Positions 51,497-59,743 of a DNA stretch of 64,000 bases are shown here, piece after piece. The translations under genes were made by a program, and so were the position numbers. Below the pieces are notes generated by a model. The model had not been told where the DNA came from. It was given only the letters and a program-made list of their open reading frames with translations, and did not search any database. Source of the DNA: RYN-230 sp036497945 (lineage in GTDB: Bacteria > Actinomycetota > Actinomycetes > Streptosporangiales > Streptosporangiaceae); assembly GCA_036497945.1 (NCBI GenBank), contig DASXIN010000062.1:1-64000 (forward strand), written 5' to 3'. Position 1 is the first letter of the stretch; each line of letters starts with the position of its first letter.

Positions 51497-52452
51497 GCAA
51501 GCCTGGCTTCGCCATGCCCCAGCCGGGCCCGGCCGGGGCGCCGGACGAGCCGGCCGAGGAGCCAGCGGGCCCGCCGCCGCTGGCCGCAGACGACACCGTC
51601 GAGCTGAGCGAGGAACAGCAGGCGCAGCGGCTGTCCCAGATGCTCGACGAGTTCGACCGCGAGTTCGTCGGCCTGGCCCCGGTCAAGACCCGGGTCCGGG
51701 AGATCGCCGCGCTGCTGCTGGTGGACCGGCTCCGGCAGCGCTACGGGCTGACCTCGTCGCGGCCCAGCCTGCACATGTGCTTCACCGGCAGCCCGGGCAC
51801 CGGCAAGACCACGGTGGCCATGCACATGGGCGCGCTGCTCCGCGAGCTCGGTTACCTGCGCACCGGCCAGCTGGTCAGCGTGACCCGGGACGACCTGGTC
51901 GGGCAGTACGTCGGGCACACCGCGCCGAAAACCAAAGAGGTGCTGAAGCGGGCCATGGGCGGCGTGCTGCTCATCGACGAGGCCTACTACCTGTACCGGC
52001 CGGAGAACGAGCGGGACTACGGCCAGGAGGCCATCGAGATCCTGCTCCAGTTCATGGAGGCCAACCGGGAGGATCTGGTAGTCATCCTGGCCGGCTACGC
52101 GGACCGGATGGACGTGTTCTTCCGGTCTAACCCCGGGATGGCCTCCCGGGTGGCGCACCACATCGACTTCCCCGAGTTCACCCTGGACGAGCTGATCCAG
52201 ATCGCGACGCTGCTGCTGAACCGCGAGCAGTATCAGCTGTCTCCCGCGGCCGAGGCGGCGTTCCGCGAGTACGTCGGGCTGCGCATGCAGCAGCCGCGGT
52301 TCGCCAACGCGCGCAGCATCCGCAACGCCATCGACCGGATGCGGCTGCGCCAGGCCCGCCGCCTGGTCGCGGCGGGCGGTCGGATCGGCCGGGCCGACCT
52401 GATGCGGATCGACGAGGCCGACGTGCGGGCCAGCCGGGTTTTCGCGCGCTAG
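51493..52452 (+). CDS. cbbX: RuBisCO activase CbbX
   Basis: This AAA+ protein of 319 residues remodels inhibited red-type RuBisCO by pulling the large-subunit C-terminus. Walker A is GSPGTGKTT, the pore loop sequence GQYVGHTAPKT, Walker B LLIDEAYYLY, and the arginine region SRVAHHIDFPEFT. The acidic and proline-rich N-terminus is longer than usual. Its stop codon lies exactly at the edge of a response-regulator fragment on the opposite strand. Confidence 0.95.
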   Translation: MSKPGFAMPQPGPAGAPDEPAEEPAGPPPLAADDTVELSEEQQAQRLSQMLDEFDREFVGLAPVKTRVREIAALLLVDRLRQRYGLTSSRPSLHMCFTGSPGTGKTTVAMHMGALLRELGYLRTGQLVSVTRDDLVGQYVGHTAPKTKEVLKRAMGGVLLIDEAYYLYRPENERDYGQEAIEILLQFMEANREDLVVILAGYADRMDVFFRSNPGMASRVAHHIDFPEFTLDELIQIATLLLNREQYQLSPAAEAAFREYVGLRMQQPRFANARSIRNAIDRMRLRQARRLVAAGGRIGRADLMRIDEADVRASRVFAR

Positions 52453-52538
52453 CCGCGGTCCTTGTGTGCTGAGACCAGGTCGTGGTCGAACGCGAACACC
52501 ACGGCCGCCCGGGGCATCCGCACGTCCATCAGGATCAC
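52449..52538 (-). pseudogene. Remnant of a NarL-type response regulator
   Basis: A 29-codon frame starting at a GTG that overlaps the histidine-kinase stop (GTGA) reads VILMDVRMPRAAVVFAFDH and on. VILMDVRMP is the phospho-acceptor block of receiver domains; the stretch VVFAFDHD resembles the later LTTFD strand. The first half of the receiver, the rest and the whole DNA-binding domain are missing. The frame ends in a TAG that overlaps the cbbX stop. This is what remains of the kinase's partner after a deletion or insertion. Confidence 0.72.
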
Positions 52539-53626
52539 GTGGCGCCGTCCCGGCGCACCGCCGCGGCCACCGGCAGCGTGGCCTGCACCAGCCAGCCCCG
52601 GCCGCCCGGCCCGTCCTGGCAGCTTCCGCCCAGCGACTCTGCGCGCTCGCGCATGCTGAGTAGGCCCATCCCGGTGCCAGTGCCGGGCTGCGCCGCGCTG
52701 TCCACGGCCATCCGGACCGCGTCCGCGGCGACGGCCAGCCGGACCGTGGTGGGCGCGCCGGGCGCGTGCTTGGCCGCGTTGGTCAGCGCCTCCTGCACGA
52801 TGCGGTACACGGCCAGGCCGGTGGTGGCGGGCAGCCGGCCGGGGTCGCCGTCGACGGTTAGCGTGACGTCCGCGCCGGCCGACCGGAACCGTTCGACCAG
52901 CGTGGCCACCCCATCGGCACCGGGCAGCGGCGTGGCCGGGCCGCCGTCACGGTGCAGCATGCCGACGGCCCGGCGCACCTCGGCCAGGCTTTCCTGGCCC
53001 AGCCGCTCGGCCTCGGCCAGGGCGCGCCCGGCGTCGGCCAGGTCGTGCTCGACGGCCAGCCGCGCGCTGCTCACGTGCAGCAGCAGCACGGTCAGCGTGT
53101 GCGCGATCACGTCGTGCAGTTCGCGGGCGATACGGTTGCGCTCTTCGGCCCGGGCCCGGGCGGCCAGTCCCGCCTGGGCCGCGCGCAACTGGGCGACCAG
53201 GTCGAGTTCACGGCGGATCAGCAGGCCGGCCAGTACGCTGAACGTGGTTCCGGCCAGCCACGCCGCCCAGCCCGGATCCGGCTGCACCCACAGCCACTCG
53301 GCCGCGAACAGGGCCATCGCGCCGACCCAGTAGATCAGCCCGTCCCGGCGGCGGCCGGCCAGCACACACCACGCGCCGAGCAGGCACACCGCGAACCAGC
53401 CGACGTTGCTGGACTGGCCGTTACCCAGCACGGCGATGCCGCCGGTGGCCAGCGCCGCGTAGCCCAGCAACGGCTGCCACTGCGCGGCCAGCGCGGCACC
53501 CGCGGCGATGGCCAGCACCGCCGCCGCCGCGGCCGCGGGCGGGCTGGGGTTCAGCCGGGCCAGCCCGACCACCACGAACACGGTGAACGCGGCCAGCCCG
53601 GTCCACCTGACCCAAGCTGGGATCAA
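52535..53626 (-). CDS. NarL-type histidine kinase, now orphan
   Basis: This 363-residue kinase has several membrane helices (about residues 8-150), a HisKA_3 domain with ERNRIARELHDVIAHTLTVLL, and a HATPase with NAAKHAPGAPTTVRL and GTGMGLLSMRERAESL. A TTG at 53626 overlapping the DUF1707 stop (TTGA) is the likely start. Its partner regulator is reduced to the fragment at 52449-52538, so its signal must reach another regulator or none. Confidence 0.82.
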   Translation of the reverse strand: MIPAWVRWTGLAAFTVFVVVGLARLNPSPPAAAAAAVLAIAAGAALAAQWQPLLGYAALATGGIAVLGNGQSSNVGWFAVCLLGAWCVLAGRRRDGLIYWVGAMALFAAEWLWVQPDPGWAAWLAGTTFSVLAGLLIRRELDLVAQLRAAQAGLAARARAEERNRIARELHDVIAHTLTVLLLHVSSARLAVEHDLADAGRALAEAERLGQESLAEVRRAVGMLHRDGGPATPLPGADGVATLVERFRSAGADVTLTVDGDPGRLPATTGLAVYRIVQEALTNAAKHAPGAPTTVRLAVAADAVRMAVDSAAQPGTGTGMGLLSMRERAESLGGSCQDGPGGRGWLVQATLPVAAAVRRDGAT

Positions 53627-54063
53627 CCCCGCACCGCCGGCCGGCACCGCCCCGCCGACAGCGCGAACAGCACCGCCCCCCACGGGCCCGCCACCCACAG
53701 CGGCCACGGATAGGCCAGGTGCGCGCTGCTGACGCTGACCAGGACCCAGACCACCACGTTGACCGACACGGCGGCCAGCCAGATCGTCCACCCCACGCGG
53801 AGCGCGGCCGGCCAGCCGGCCAGCCCACCGCACCGCGGCGCGACCCGGGCCGGCGCCGCCACGGCCGGCGCCGCCGCCACCGGCACGGGCAGGTCCGCGC
53901 ACAGCGGGGCCAGGTCGCCGTAGGTCACCGCCTGGTAGGCCTGCGCCATGCGCTGCTCGAACTCGTCCATCCGCAGCCGGCCGTCCGCCACCGCGCCGCG
54001 CAACCGGTCCACGACCTGCTGCCGGTCCTGGTCCGAGGCCCGCATCTGCTGCCGGTCGTCCAT
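53623..54063 (-). CDS. DUF1707 small membrane protein
   Basis: This 146-residue actinobacterial protein has an N-terminal DUF1707 helix pair (MRASDQDRQQVVDRLRGAVADGRL, EFEQRMAQAYQAVTYGDL) and two C-terminal transmembrane helices. The ATG at 54063 follows GGAGGTGCGCGGG. It precedes and is translationally coupled to the histidine kinase; such proteins are often linked to NarL-type kinases. Function unknown. Confidence 0.85.
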   Translation of the reverse strand: MDDRQQMRASDQDRQQVVDRLRGAVADGRLRMDEFEQRMAQAYQAVTYGDLAPLCADLPVPVAAAPAVAAPARVAPRCGGLAGWPAALRVGWTIWLAAVSVNVVVWVLVSVSSAHLAYPWPLWVAGPWGAVLFALSAGRCRPAVRG

Positions 54064-54138
54064 CCCGCGCACCTCCACCCGATCGCTACGCTCGTACTGG
54101 CCTTACCCCCATCGTCGCGATCCGGCCACCCAGGCGCA

Positions 54139-54576
54139 TCAACCCGTGGTTAGAGGTTGCGAGTCCGGCTTGTCGAGCACGGCGAGCAGCAGCCCGCCGA
54201 TCAGGGCCAGGTTCTTGTGGAAGTGGATCCGCTGCTGATTGCGTTCCGCTGGGTCCTCGATCGTCCAGTACGGATGCCCGGCCAGCGTGGTGGGCACCAG
54301 CGAGGCGGCCAGCACCGCGGCGGACAGCCGCGGGGCCAGGCCCAGCGCCAGAATGCCGCCCGCCGCCACCTGCACGCCCGCGTTGGCCCGGACCAGCAAT
54401 TCGTCGTCCTCGGGCAGCGGAACCCGGCCGCGGATCGCGGATAGCACCGGGCCAGCCAGTTCTACCCGTTTGCCCGGCTGGCGCACGGCGTCCAGGCCGA
54501 GCAGGATGTAGGTCGATCCGGTCAGCACGCGGGCGGCCGGCCGCAACGGGGCCAGCACGCGGTTGAAGATGGTCAT
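54139..54576 (-). CDS. DoxX-family membrane protein
   Basis: This 145-residue protein has four predicted helices. Typical DoxX features are RPAARVLTGSTYILLGLDAVRQPGKRVE at the N-terminus (shown in part) and ILALGLAPRLSAAVLAASLVPTTLAGHPYW in the second half. DoxX proteins take part in thiosulfate oxidation in some archaea but in actinobacteria are linked with redox and membrane stress. It stands alone. Confidence 0.82.
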   Translation of the reverse strand: MTIFNRVLAPLRPAARVLTGSTYILLGLDAVRQPGKRVELAGPVLSAIRGRVPLPEDDELLVRANAGVQVAAGGILALGLAPRLSAAVLAASLVPTTLAGHPYWTIEDPAERNQQRIHFHKNLALIGGLLLAVLDKPDSQPLTTG

Positions 54577-54665
54577 AGCTGCCTCGCTACGGGTCCGGGA
54601 AGTTTCGCTCGGCAGGACTGTACGCCTTGTGCGTCGGGCTATCTGTCCCGGTCTAGGGTGACCCC

Positions 54666-55658
54666 ATGGGGCTGCGGGTACGGATGGCTGTGCTAGCCGT
54701 GGTGACCGCTGCGGCGGGTGGCACCGCGGCGTGCTCGGTCACATCCGCGGCGGTCCCACGGCCCACCTCCCGGCCGGCCGCGGCCGCCGCCCTGCCGCAG
54801 CCAACCGCGACCCGGCCCACCGCGACGCCGTCCCGGCCCGCCGGGCCGGTGCTCCAGGTGACCGGCGCACCCGGCAAAGTTAAGGCCAAGGGCGCGATCC
54901 TGGCCGACGTGGCCACCGGCCAGGTGCTGTGGAGCCGCGACCCAACCCAGCCGCGGCCGATGGCCAGCGTGACCAAGGTGATGACCGCCCTGCTGGTGCT
55001 GGAAAGCGGCCACCTGGGCGAGAAGATCCGGGTGCCGAAGGCGGCGTTCAAGTATGCCTGGAAGTACGGCGGCGAAACCGCGGGCCTGCACCCGGGCGAC
55101 GTGCTCACCACCCGGGAACTGCTGGCCGCGCTGCTGCTGCCCTCCGGCGCGGATGCGGCCTACACGCTGGCCAGTAGGTATGGTCCCGGCCTGAACGCAT
55201 TCATGGCCCGGATGAATGCGACCGCCACTCGGCTGGGCCTGCGGCAAACCCACTTCACCTCACCGGACGGGCTGCCCTACCCGACCGAAAAATCGACCTA
55301 CTCCACGCCGTACGACCTGGTCCGGCTGGGCCTGGCGGCGATGCGCTACCCGGCGTTCCGCTCCATCGTGGACCGGGGGTTCTACCACCTGAGCAAGGGG
55401 CCCGGGCATCACCAGTACTGGTGGGACAACACCAACGCGCTGATCGGCAGCTACCCGGGTGCCGTCGGGATCAAGGACGGCTACACCGACACCGCCGGGC
55501 ACTGCCTGCTGTTCGAGGCGGTCCGGCACGGCCGGGCGCTGATCGGGGTGGTGCTGGGCAGCCCGGCTAGCGGCGTAGCGGCCGGCGCCCAGGCGGCCGG
55601 GAAGATGCTGAACTGGGGCTTCAGCCTCCGGACTGCGCGGCAGGCAGGAACGGGATAG
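54666..55658 (+). CDS. D-alanyl-D-alanine carboxypeptidase
   Basis: This penicillin-binding DD-peptidase of 330 residues has a signal peptide and Ser/Pro-rich linker, then the active-site motifs SVTK (SxxK), SGA in the SxN position (LLPSGADAAY) and KDG in the KTG position (GIKDGYTDTAG). The Ala and Asp are variants seen in actinobacterial members. It trims peptidoglycan stem peptides. The last 38 bp overlap the coding region of the convergent histidine kinase. Confidence 0.88.
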   Translation: MGLRVRMAVLAVVTAAAGGTAACSVTSAAVPRPTSRPAAAAALPQPTATRPTATPSRPAGPVLQVTGAPGKVKAKGAILADVATGQVLWSRDPTQPRPMASVTKVMTALLVLESGHLGEKIRVPKAAFKYAWKYGGETAGLHPGDVLTTRELLAALLLPSGADAAYTLASRYGPGLNAFMARMNATATRLGLRQTHFTSPDGLPYPTEKSTYSTPYDLVRLGLAAMRYPAFRSIVDRGFYHLSKGPGHHQYWWDNTNALIGSYPGAVGIKDGYTDTAGHCLLFEAVRHGRALIGVVLGSPASGVAAGAQAAGKMLNWGFSLRTARQAGTG

Positions 55659-56826
55659 TCAGCCGGACGGTAGTGCCGCGGCCCGGGGTGGCGGCCAGGT
55701 CGAGGCGGCCGCCGAGCAGCTCGGCCCGCTCCCGCATGCCGGCCAGCCCGAACCCGGTCGGCCCCGGCCCGCTGGGTGCCGTGGTGTCGAAGCCGGCCCC
55801 GTCGTCGGTTACCTCCAGCACGACGCGGTCCTTGTGCCGCAGCAGCCGCACCCGCACCGACTGCGCGTCGGCGTGCTTGGCCACGTTCTGCAGGGCTTCC
55901 TGCGCGGTCCGGTACACCGCCGTCTCGGCGTGCTCGGCCATCCGCAGCTCGGCCGCCGCCACGTGTACGTCCAGCGTGGGGAACGAGTGAGCCAGGCTGT
56001 CCAGGCTGGCCGCCAGGCCGAGGTCGTCGAGCACCGGCGGGCGCAGCCCGGCGATGGCTGACCGGGCCTCGTCCAGCGCGGCGGCGGCCAGTTCCTGGGC
56101 CCGGGCCACCTGCTCGGCGGCCACCGCCGGGTCGGCCGGGATCGCGTCGGCCGCCGCCGACAGGTGGAAGAACAGGCTGACGATGCGCTGGCTGATGCCG
56201 TCGTGGATCTCGCCCGCCAGCCGCCGCCGCTCGTGCTCCTGCCACTCCACCGTCCGCTCGGCGAACCGCTCCAGCACCTCCTCCCGCTCGGCCAGCCGCC
56301 GGTGCAGCCGCGCGTTCTCGATCGCCCCGGCTACCAGGCCGGCCACCGTTCGGAGCAGCTCCACGTCGGCCGGGGCGAACTCGCGGCGCTCCCGGGTATG
56401 CACGTTCAGCACGCCGACCAGGTGGCCGAGCGGCGTCACCACCGGCACCGAGACCATGGAGGTGAACTCCTCGCCGCGCAGCGCCGGGATGTACCGGTAC
56501 CGCGGGTCCGCGGTCTTGTTGTCCACGATGACGGCCGGCTCGCCGTGGTCGGCCACCCAGCCGGCCACCCCCTCACCGACGGCCAGCTCGATGCTGCCCA
56601 CCATGGTGTCGAACGGCGGGGTCGCGCCGCGCAGCTGCAGGGTGCGGGCCCGCTCGTCGAGCAGGTGCACGAAGCAGACGTCGGTCTCGGTGGTCTCGGT
56701 GACCAGCGTGGCCACGCCCTGCAGGATGCGGTCCAGGTCCAGGCCGGCCGAGATCGTGTCCACCACCCGGGACAGCAGCCGGGCTTCCCGCTCCGCGTCC
56801 GCGTCGCCGCTGAGGCCGGGGATCAA
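55621..56826 (-). CDS. GAF-domain histidine kinase, NarL type
   Basis: This soluble sensor kinase of 401 residues has a GAF domain (about residues 20-165: VGEGVAGWVADHG, FTSMVSVPVVTPLGHLVGVL), then HisKA_3 with GEIHDGISQRIVSLFF, and a HATPase with NVAKHADAQSV and GFGLAGMRERAELLGG. GAF domains bind small molecules, haem or respond to redox; no Cys- or His-rich pocket stands out. It overlaps the response regulator by 4 bp and lies in the operon of phosphoribulokinase. Confidence 0.9.
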   Translation of the reverse strand: MIPGLSGDADAEREARLLSRVVDTISAGLDLDRILQGVATLVTETTETDVCFVHLLDERARTLQLRGATPPFDTMVGSIELAVGEGVAGWVADHGEPAVIVDNKTADPRYRYIPALRGEEFTSMVSVPVVTPLGHLVGVLNVHTRERREFAPADVELLRTVAGLVAGAIENARLHRRLAEREEVLERFAERTVEWQEHERRRLAGEIHDGISQRIVSLFFHLSAAADAIPADPAVAAEQVARAQELAAAALDEARSAIAGLRPPVLDDLGLAASLDSLAHSFPTLDVHVAAAELRMAEHAETAVYRTAQEALQNVAKHADAQSVRVRLLRHKDRVVLEVTDDGAGFDTTAPSGPGPTGFGLAGMRERAELLGGRLDLAATPGRGTTVRLTIPFLPAAQSGG

Positions 56827-57488
56827 TGAAACACACCCTCGCGCAGCGCCACCGCGACCGCGCCGGCCCGGTCGGACACCCCCAGCTTGCGGTAGATACC
56901 CCGGGAGTGCGTCTTCACCGTCTCCTCGGAGACCACCAGCTTCATCGCGATGGCCCGGTTGGACAGCCCGGCGACCAGCAGCGACAGCACCTCGCTCTCC
57001 CGCTGGGTCAGGCCCAGGTGCGCGCCGGGCCAGAACTCGCCGCTGCGCAGCCGGGCCGCGGACAGCGCCACCCGGCCGGCCAGGCTTGGGTCGATGAGCA
57101 CCTCCCCGTCGCAGATCCGGCGCACGTAGTCGACCAGTTCGCCGCCCTTGATCCGCTTGAGCAGGAAGCCGGCCGCGCCCACCCGGAGCGCCTGGTAGAG
57201 GTACTGCTCATCGTCGTACACGGTAAGGAAGATGACCTTGCAGTCAGTAACCGACAGGATCTGTGAACATAGGTCCAGCCCGCTGGCCTCGCGCAGCCGC
57301 ACGTCGAGCAGCACGGCATCCGGTCTCAGCTCGGTGATCAGCGCCAGCGCGGCCACGGGCTCGCTGGCCTCGCCGACGATCCGCAGCTGATCCTGGTACG
57401 GCTGCAGCATGGCCTGCAGGCCGTCCAGCACCATCTGATGATCGTCCACGGTCACCACCGTGATCGGCGCCGGTGTCAGGCGGTCCAT
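56823..57488 (-). CDS. LuxR/NarL-family response regulator
   Basis: This 221-residue regulator has receiver domain VDDHQMVLDGLQAML, phospho-acceptor Asp in VLLDVRLREASG and Thr in FLTVYDDE, and Lys in FLLKRIKGG. The C-terminal HTH is LTQRESEVLSLLVAGLSNRAIAMKLVVSEETVKTHSRG in part. I chose ATG 57488; a TTG at 57506 is possible. It lies 31 bp after the phosphoribulokinase stop. Confidence 0.9.
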   Translation of the reverse strand: MDRLTPAPITVVTVDDHQMVLDGLQAMLQPYQDQLRIVGEASEPVAALALITELRPDAVLLDVRLREASGLDLCSQILSVTDCKVIFLTVYDDEQYLYQALRVGAAGFLLKRIKGGELVDYVRRICDGEVLIDPSLAGRVALSAARLRSGEFWPGAHLGLTQRESEVLSLLVAGLSNRAIAMKLVVSEETVKTHSRGIYRKLGVSDRAGAVAVALREGVFH

Positions 57489-57519
57489 GCCCGGAACGGT
57501 ACCCAATCGGCCGCCGCCG

Positions 57520-58473
57520 TCATGTCCGCGCCTCCAGCAGGTGCCAGAGCAGCAGCAGCTGGGCGATGACCAGCGGCTCGCTGCGCCGGCCCGGCGCGTA
57601 CTCGCCGAGCAGGTCGGGCAGCGAGCTGTCCGGGGCGAAGGACAGCTGCTCCCAGATCGCCTTCTCGGCGATCCGGCTGTCCTCCCGCGGCACGTACCCG
57701 TGTACGTGCAGCGCGTCCACCGGCCGCCCGTCGCTGTCCCGGATCAGCTTGAGGTGCACGGTCCGCCGGTCGTCGTCGGTCAGCACGTGGGTCAGGTCGG
57801 GGTGCTGGATGGTCGGCCGGAGCAGGATCTCCGCGGACAGCGGCGTACCGCCCGGGGCCTGGTGCCCGGCCACCGGCGCGAACCGGATCGAGATGTCCGC
57901 CCACTGCCGCTGCGGCCGGATGTAGGCGGCCGACTCCGGCTCCCGCCGGCCCAGCTCGGCCAGCACCTGGTCTGGGGTGTAGCCGCGCTCGGCGCAGTCC
58001 CGCTTGAGCTTCCACTCCCGGCGGATCTCCTCCGGCGGGTCCAGGTAGACGGCGATGTCGAAACAGGCCCGGGCCAGCTTGGTGTGCAGCGGCAGCAGCC
58101 CTTCCACGATGACGAACTCACGCGGCTCGACCAGCACCGGACGGGTCAGCGTGCCGGTGGAGTGGTCGTAGACCGGCTTGAGGATGGGCCGCCCGAGCGC
58201 CAGCAGCTGCAGGTGCTGCTCCATGACGTCGATGTAGTTGCAGTCGGGGTTGAGCACGGTGAACGGCACGTCGCGGCGCTCCGCCCGGTCGTAGCGGTGG
58301 TAGTCGTCCACGCACAGCGCGATGGCCCGGTCCGCGCCGAGCGCCTCGGCGATGCCCCGGGTCAGCGTGGTCTTGCCCGCCGCGCTGTCGCCCGCGATGG
58401 CCAGCATGACCGGCCGCGGCGGCTCCGGCACCGATTCGCTGCGGCGTAGCCGCATCAGCTTGTCGGGCATCAT
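57520..58473 (-). CDS. cbbP: Phosphoribulokinase
   Basis: This Calvin-cycle enzyme of 317 residues phosphorylates ribulose 5-phosphate to RuBP. The P-loop is GDSAAGKTT, followed by CVDDYHRYDR (catalytic Asp), FTVLNPDCNYID and VIVEGLLPLHT (Walker B). It is of the length of proteobacterial cbbP. The ATG-ATG pair follows GGAAG. It lies 5 kb from cbbLSX in an operon with a two-component system. Confidence 0.93.
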   Translation of the reverse strand: MMPDKLMRLRRSESVPEPPRPVMLAIAGDSAAGKTTLTRGIAEALGADRAIALCVDDYHRYDRAERRDVPFTVLNPDCNYIDVMEQHLQLLALGRPILKPVYDHSTGTLTRPVLVEPREFVIVEGLLPLHTKLARACFDIAVYLDPPEEIRREWKLKRDCAERGYTPDQVLAELGRREPESAAYIRPQRQWADISIRFAPVAGHQAPGGTPLSAEILLRPTIQHPDLTHVLTDDDRRTVHLKLIRDSDGRPVDALHVHGYVPREDSRIAEKAIWEQLSFAPDSSLPDLLGEYAPGRRSEPLVIAQLLLLWHLLEART

Positions 58474-58636
58474 GCTGCTCGCTTCCGGTGGACTCGGTAC
58501 GCAGGCCACCAGGCTAGGCGGGCGGCCCCGGGTGGCACCTCCCCCCGGCCGGGGAGATGCCGGGTGAACCATGCGGAGCGGGGCCGGCGGTGGCGACGGG
58601 CTGGGCGCCGCCTACTGCAGCTTCTGGTGGGACTAG

Positions 58637-58659
58637 ATTGTAGGTACAATGACTACAAT
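58637..58659. promoter_or_regulatory. Toxin-antitoxin operator and -10 boxes
   Basis: Perfect 7-bp arms ATTGTAG and CTACAAT around 9 bases, containing two TACAAT boxes (58645-58650 and 58654-58659) that could serve as -10 sites. Phd-type antitoxins repress their own operon at such palindromes, so this is the probable control site; it lies 25 bp upstream of the antitoxin start. Confidence 0.65.
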
Positions 58660-58684
58660 GCAGGTACACCGAGGGAGAAAGTGG

Positions 58685-58969
58685 ATGAGCGCCGTCTCAG
58701 TCCGCGAGTTCTCCTACAACCCCAGCGCCATATTCGCCCGGGTAGAGCGGGGGGAATCGATCGAGGTGACCCGGCATGGCAAGATCATCGCCGTGGTCGT
58801 ACCAGGTTCCGGTGTTCTCGGCCGGTATGCCCCCCTCATCGCCAAAGGGATCATCAGAATCAAGCCGACGACGAACAAGGACCTCGGCCAGATCCCGACC
58901 TATGCCGTGCCCGAGGACACCTCGGCCCTGGACATCCTGCTAGCGGAGCGGGAAACAGACGACCGGTGA
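58685..58969 (+). CDS. Phd/YefM-type antitoxin
   Basis: This 94-residue antitoxin has the Phd fold: SVREFSYNPSAIFARVERGESIEVTRHGKIIAVVVP (in part) at the N-terminus for DNA binding and dimerisation, and an acidic C-terminus (ALDILLAERETDD) that covers the toxin. ATG 58685 follows GAGGGAG; the earlier ATGs at 58649 and 58658 lie in the operator and would be untranslated. The stop overlaps the toxin start (GTGA). Confidence 0.85.
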   Translation: MSAVSVREFSYNPSAIFARVERGESIEVTRHGKIIAVVVPGSGVLGRYAPLIAKGIIRIKPTTNKDLGQIPTYAVPEDTSALDILLAERETDDR

Positions 58970-59358
58970 TCTACCTTGACGCCTCGGCTTTGATCACGCT
59001 GGTGACCGGCCGCCCGTACGCATCTGAACTCCGCGATTTCCTGGCTCGCTCCCCCGAAGCGCCGATGGGCACATCCACGATCGGTTTCGTCGAGACAGTT
59101 CGAACCCTGGACCGCGTTGGCAGCTACCCGACTGCGATGCAGGACCTGCTGGCCAGCTTCACTGAGATCCTGGTAACCGATGAGATCAGGGACGCCGCAG
59201 CGTCCCTGCCGGGGGGCGTTCGGACGCTCGACGCGGTACACATCGCGAGCGCCCAAGCCATCGGCGACGCGCTCACCGTCCTCGTCAGTTACGACAAGCG
59301 GATGCTCGACATCGCCCACTCACTGGGGATCCCCGTCGCCTGCCCCGGCCTGAGGTAG
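58966..59358 (+). CDS. VapC-type PIN-domain toxin
   Basis: This 130-residue ribonuclease has the PIN acidic residues YLDASAL, a Glu in GFVETVRTL, and the Asp residues in LDAVHIAS and SYDKRMLDIA. Such toxins cut tRNA or rRNA. The GTG overlaps the antitoxin stop, typical of type II modules. The pair sits between phosphoribulokinase and the SUF operon and is probably mobile in origin. Confidence 0.85.
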   Translation: MIYLDASALITLVTGRPYASELRDFLARSPEAPMGTSTIGFVETVRTLDRVGSYPTAMQDLLASFTEILVTDEIRDAAASLPGGVRTLDAVHIASAQAIGDALTVLVSYDKRMLDIAHSLGIPVACPGLR

Positions 59359-59404
59359 CCACCGGTTGCCGCCGACCCTACCGAGCCGGCCTGACGGGAT
59401 GCGG

Positions 59405-59743
59405 TCAGACGTTGAAGCCGAGGGCGCGCAGCTGCTCGCGGCCGTCCTCGGTGATCTTCTCCGGGCCCCACGGCGGCAGCCACACCCAGTTGATCTTGAA
59501 GTCGCTGACCAGGCCGTCCAGCGCGGACCGGGCCTGATCCTCGATCACGTCGGTCAGCGGGCAGGCCGCGCTGGTCAGCGTCATGTCGATGACCGCGATC
59601 TTGTCCTCGCCCATGGTCACGCCGTAGACCAGGCCCAGGTCGACCACGTTCACGCCCAGTTCCGGGTCCACCACGTCGCGGAGCGCTTCCAGCAGGTCCT
59701 CGTTCTCTGCGGTGGTTTCCAGATCGGTGGTCTCGTCACTCAT
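59405..59743 (-). CDS. sufT: SufT/MIP18-family Fe-S assembly protein (DUF59)
   Basis: This 112-residue protein carries the DUF59 fold (DVVDPELGVNVVDLGLVYGV, DMTLTSAACPLTDVIEDQA). It helps transfer or maturation of Fe-S clusters. It is the last gene of the SUF operon and overlaps sufU by 8 bp. Confidence 0.9.
   Translation of the reverse strand: MSDETTDLETTAENEDLLEALRDVVDPELGVNVVDLGLVYGVTMGEDKIAVIDMTLTSAACPLTDVIEDQARSALDGLVSDFKINWVWLPPWGPEKITEDGREQLRALGFNV

Noticed and set aside
52462..52659. Short plus-strand frames after cbbX
   Set aside because: No ribosome site and no similarity; the minus strand here holds the response-regulator remnant and the kinase 3' end.
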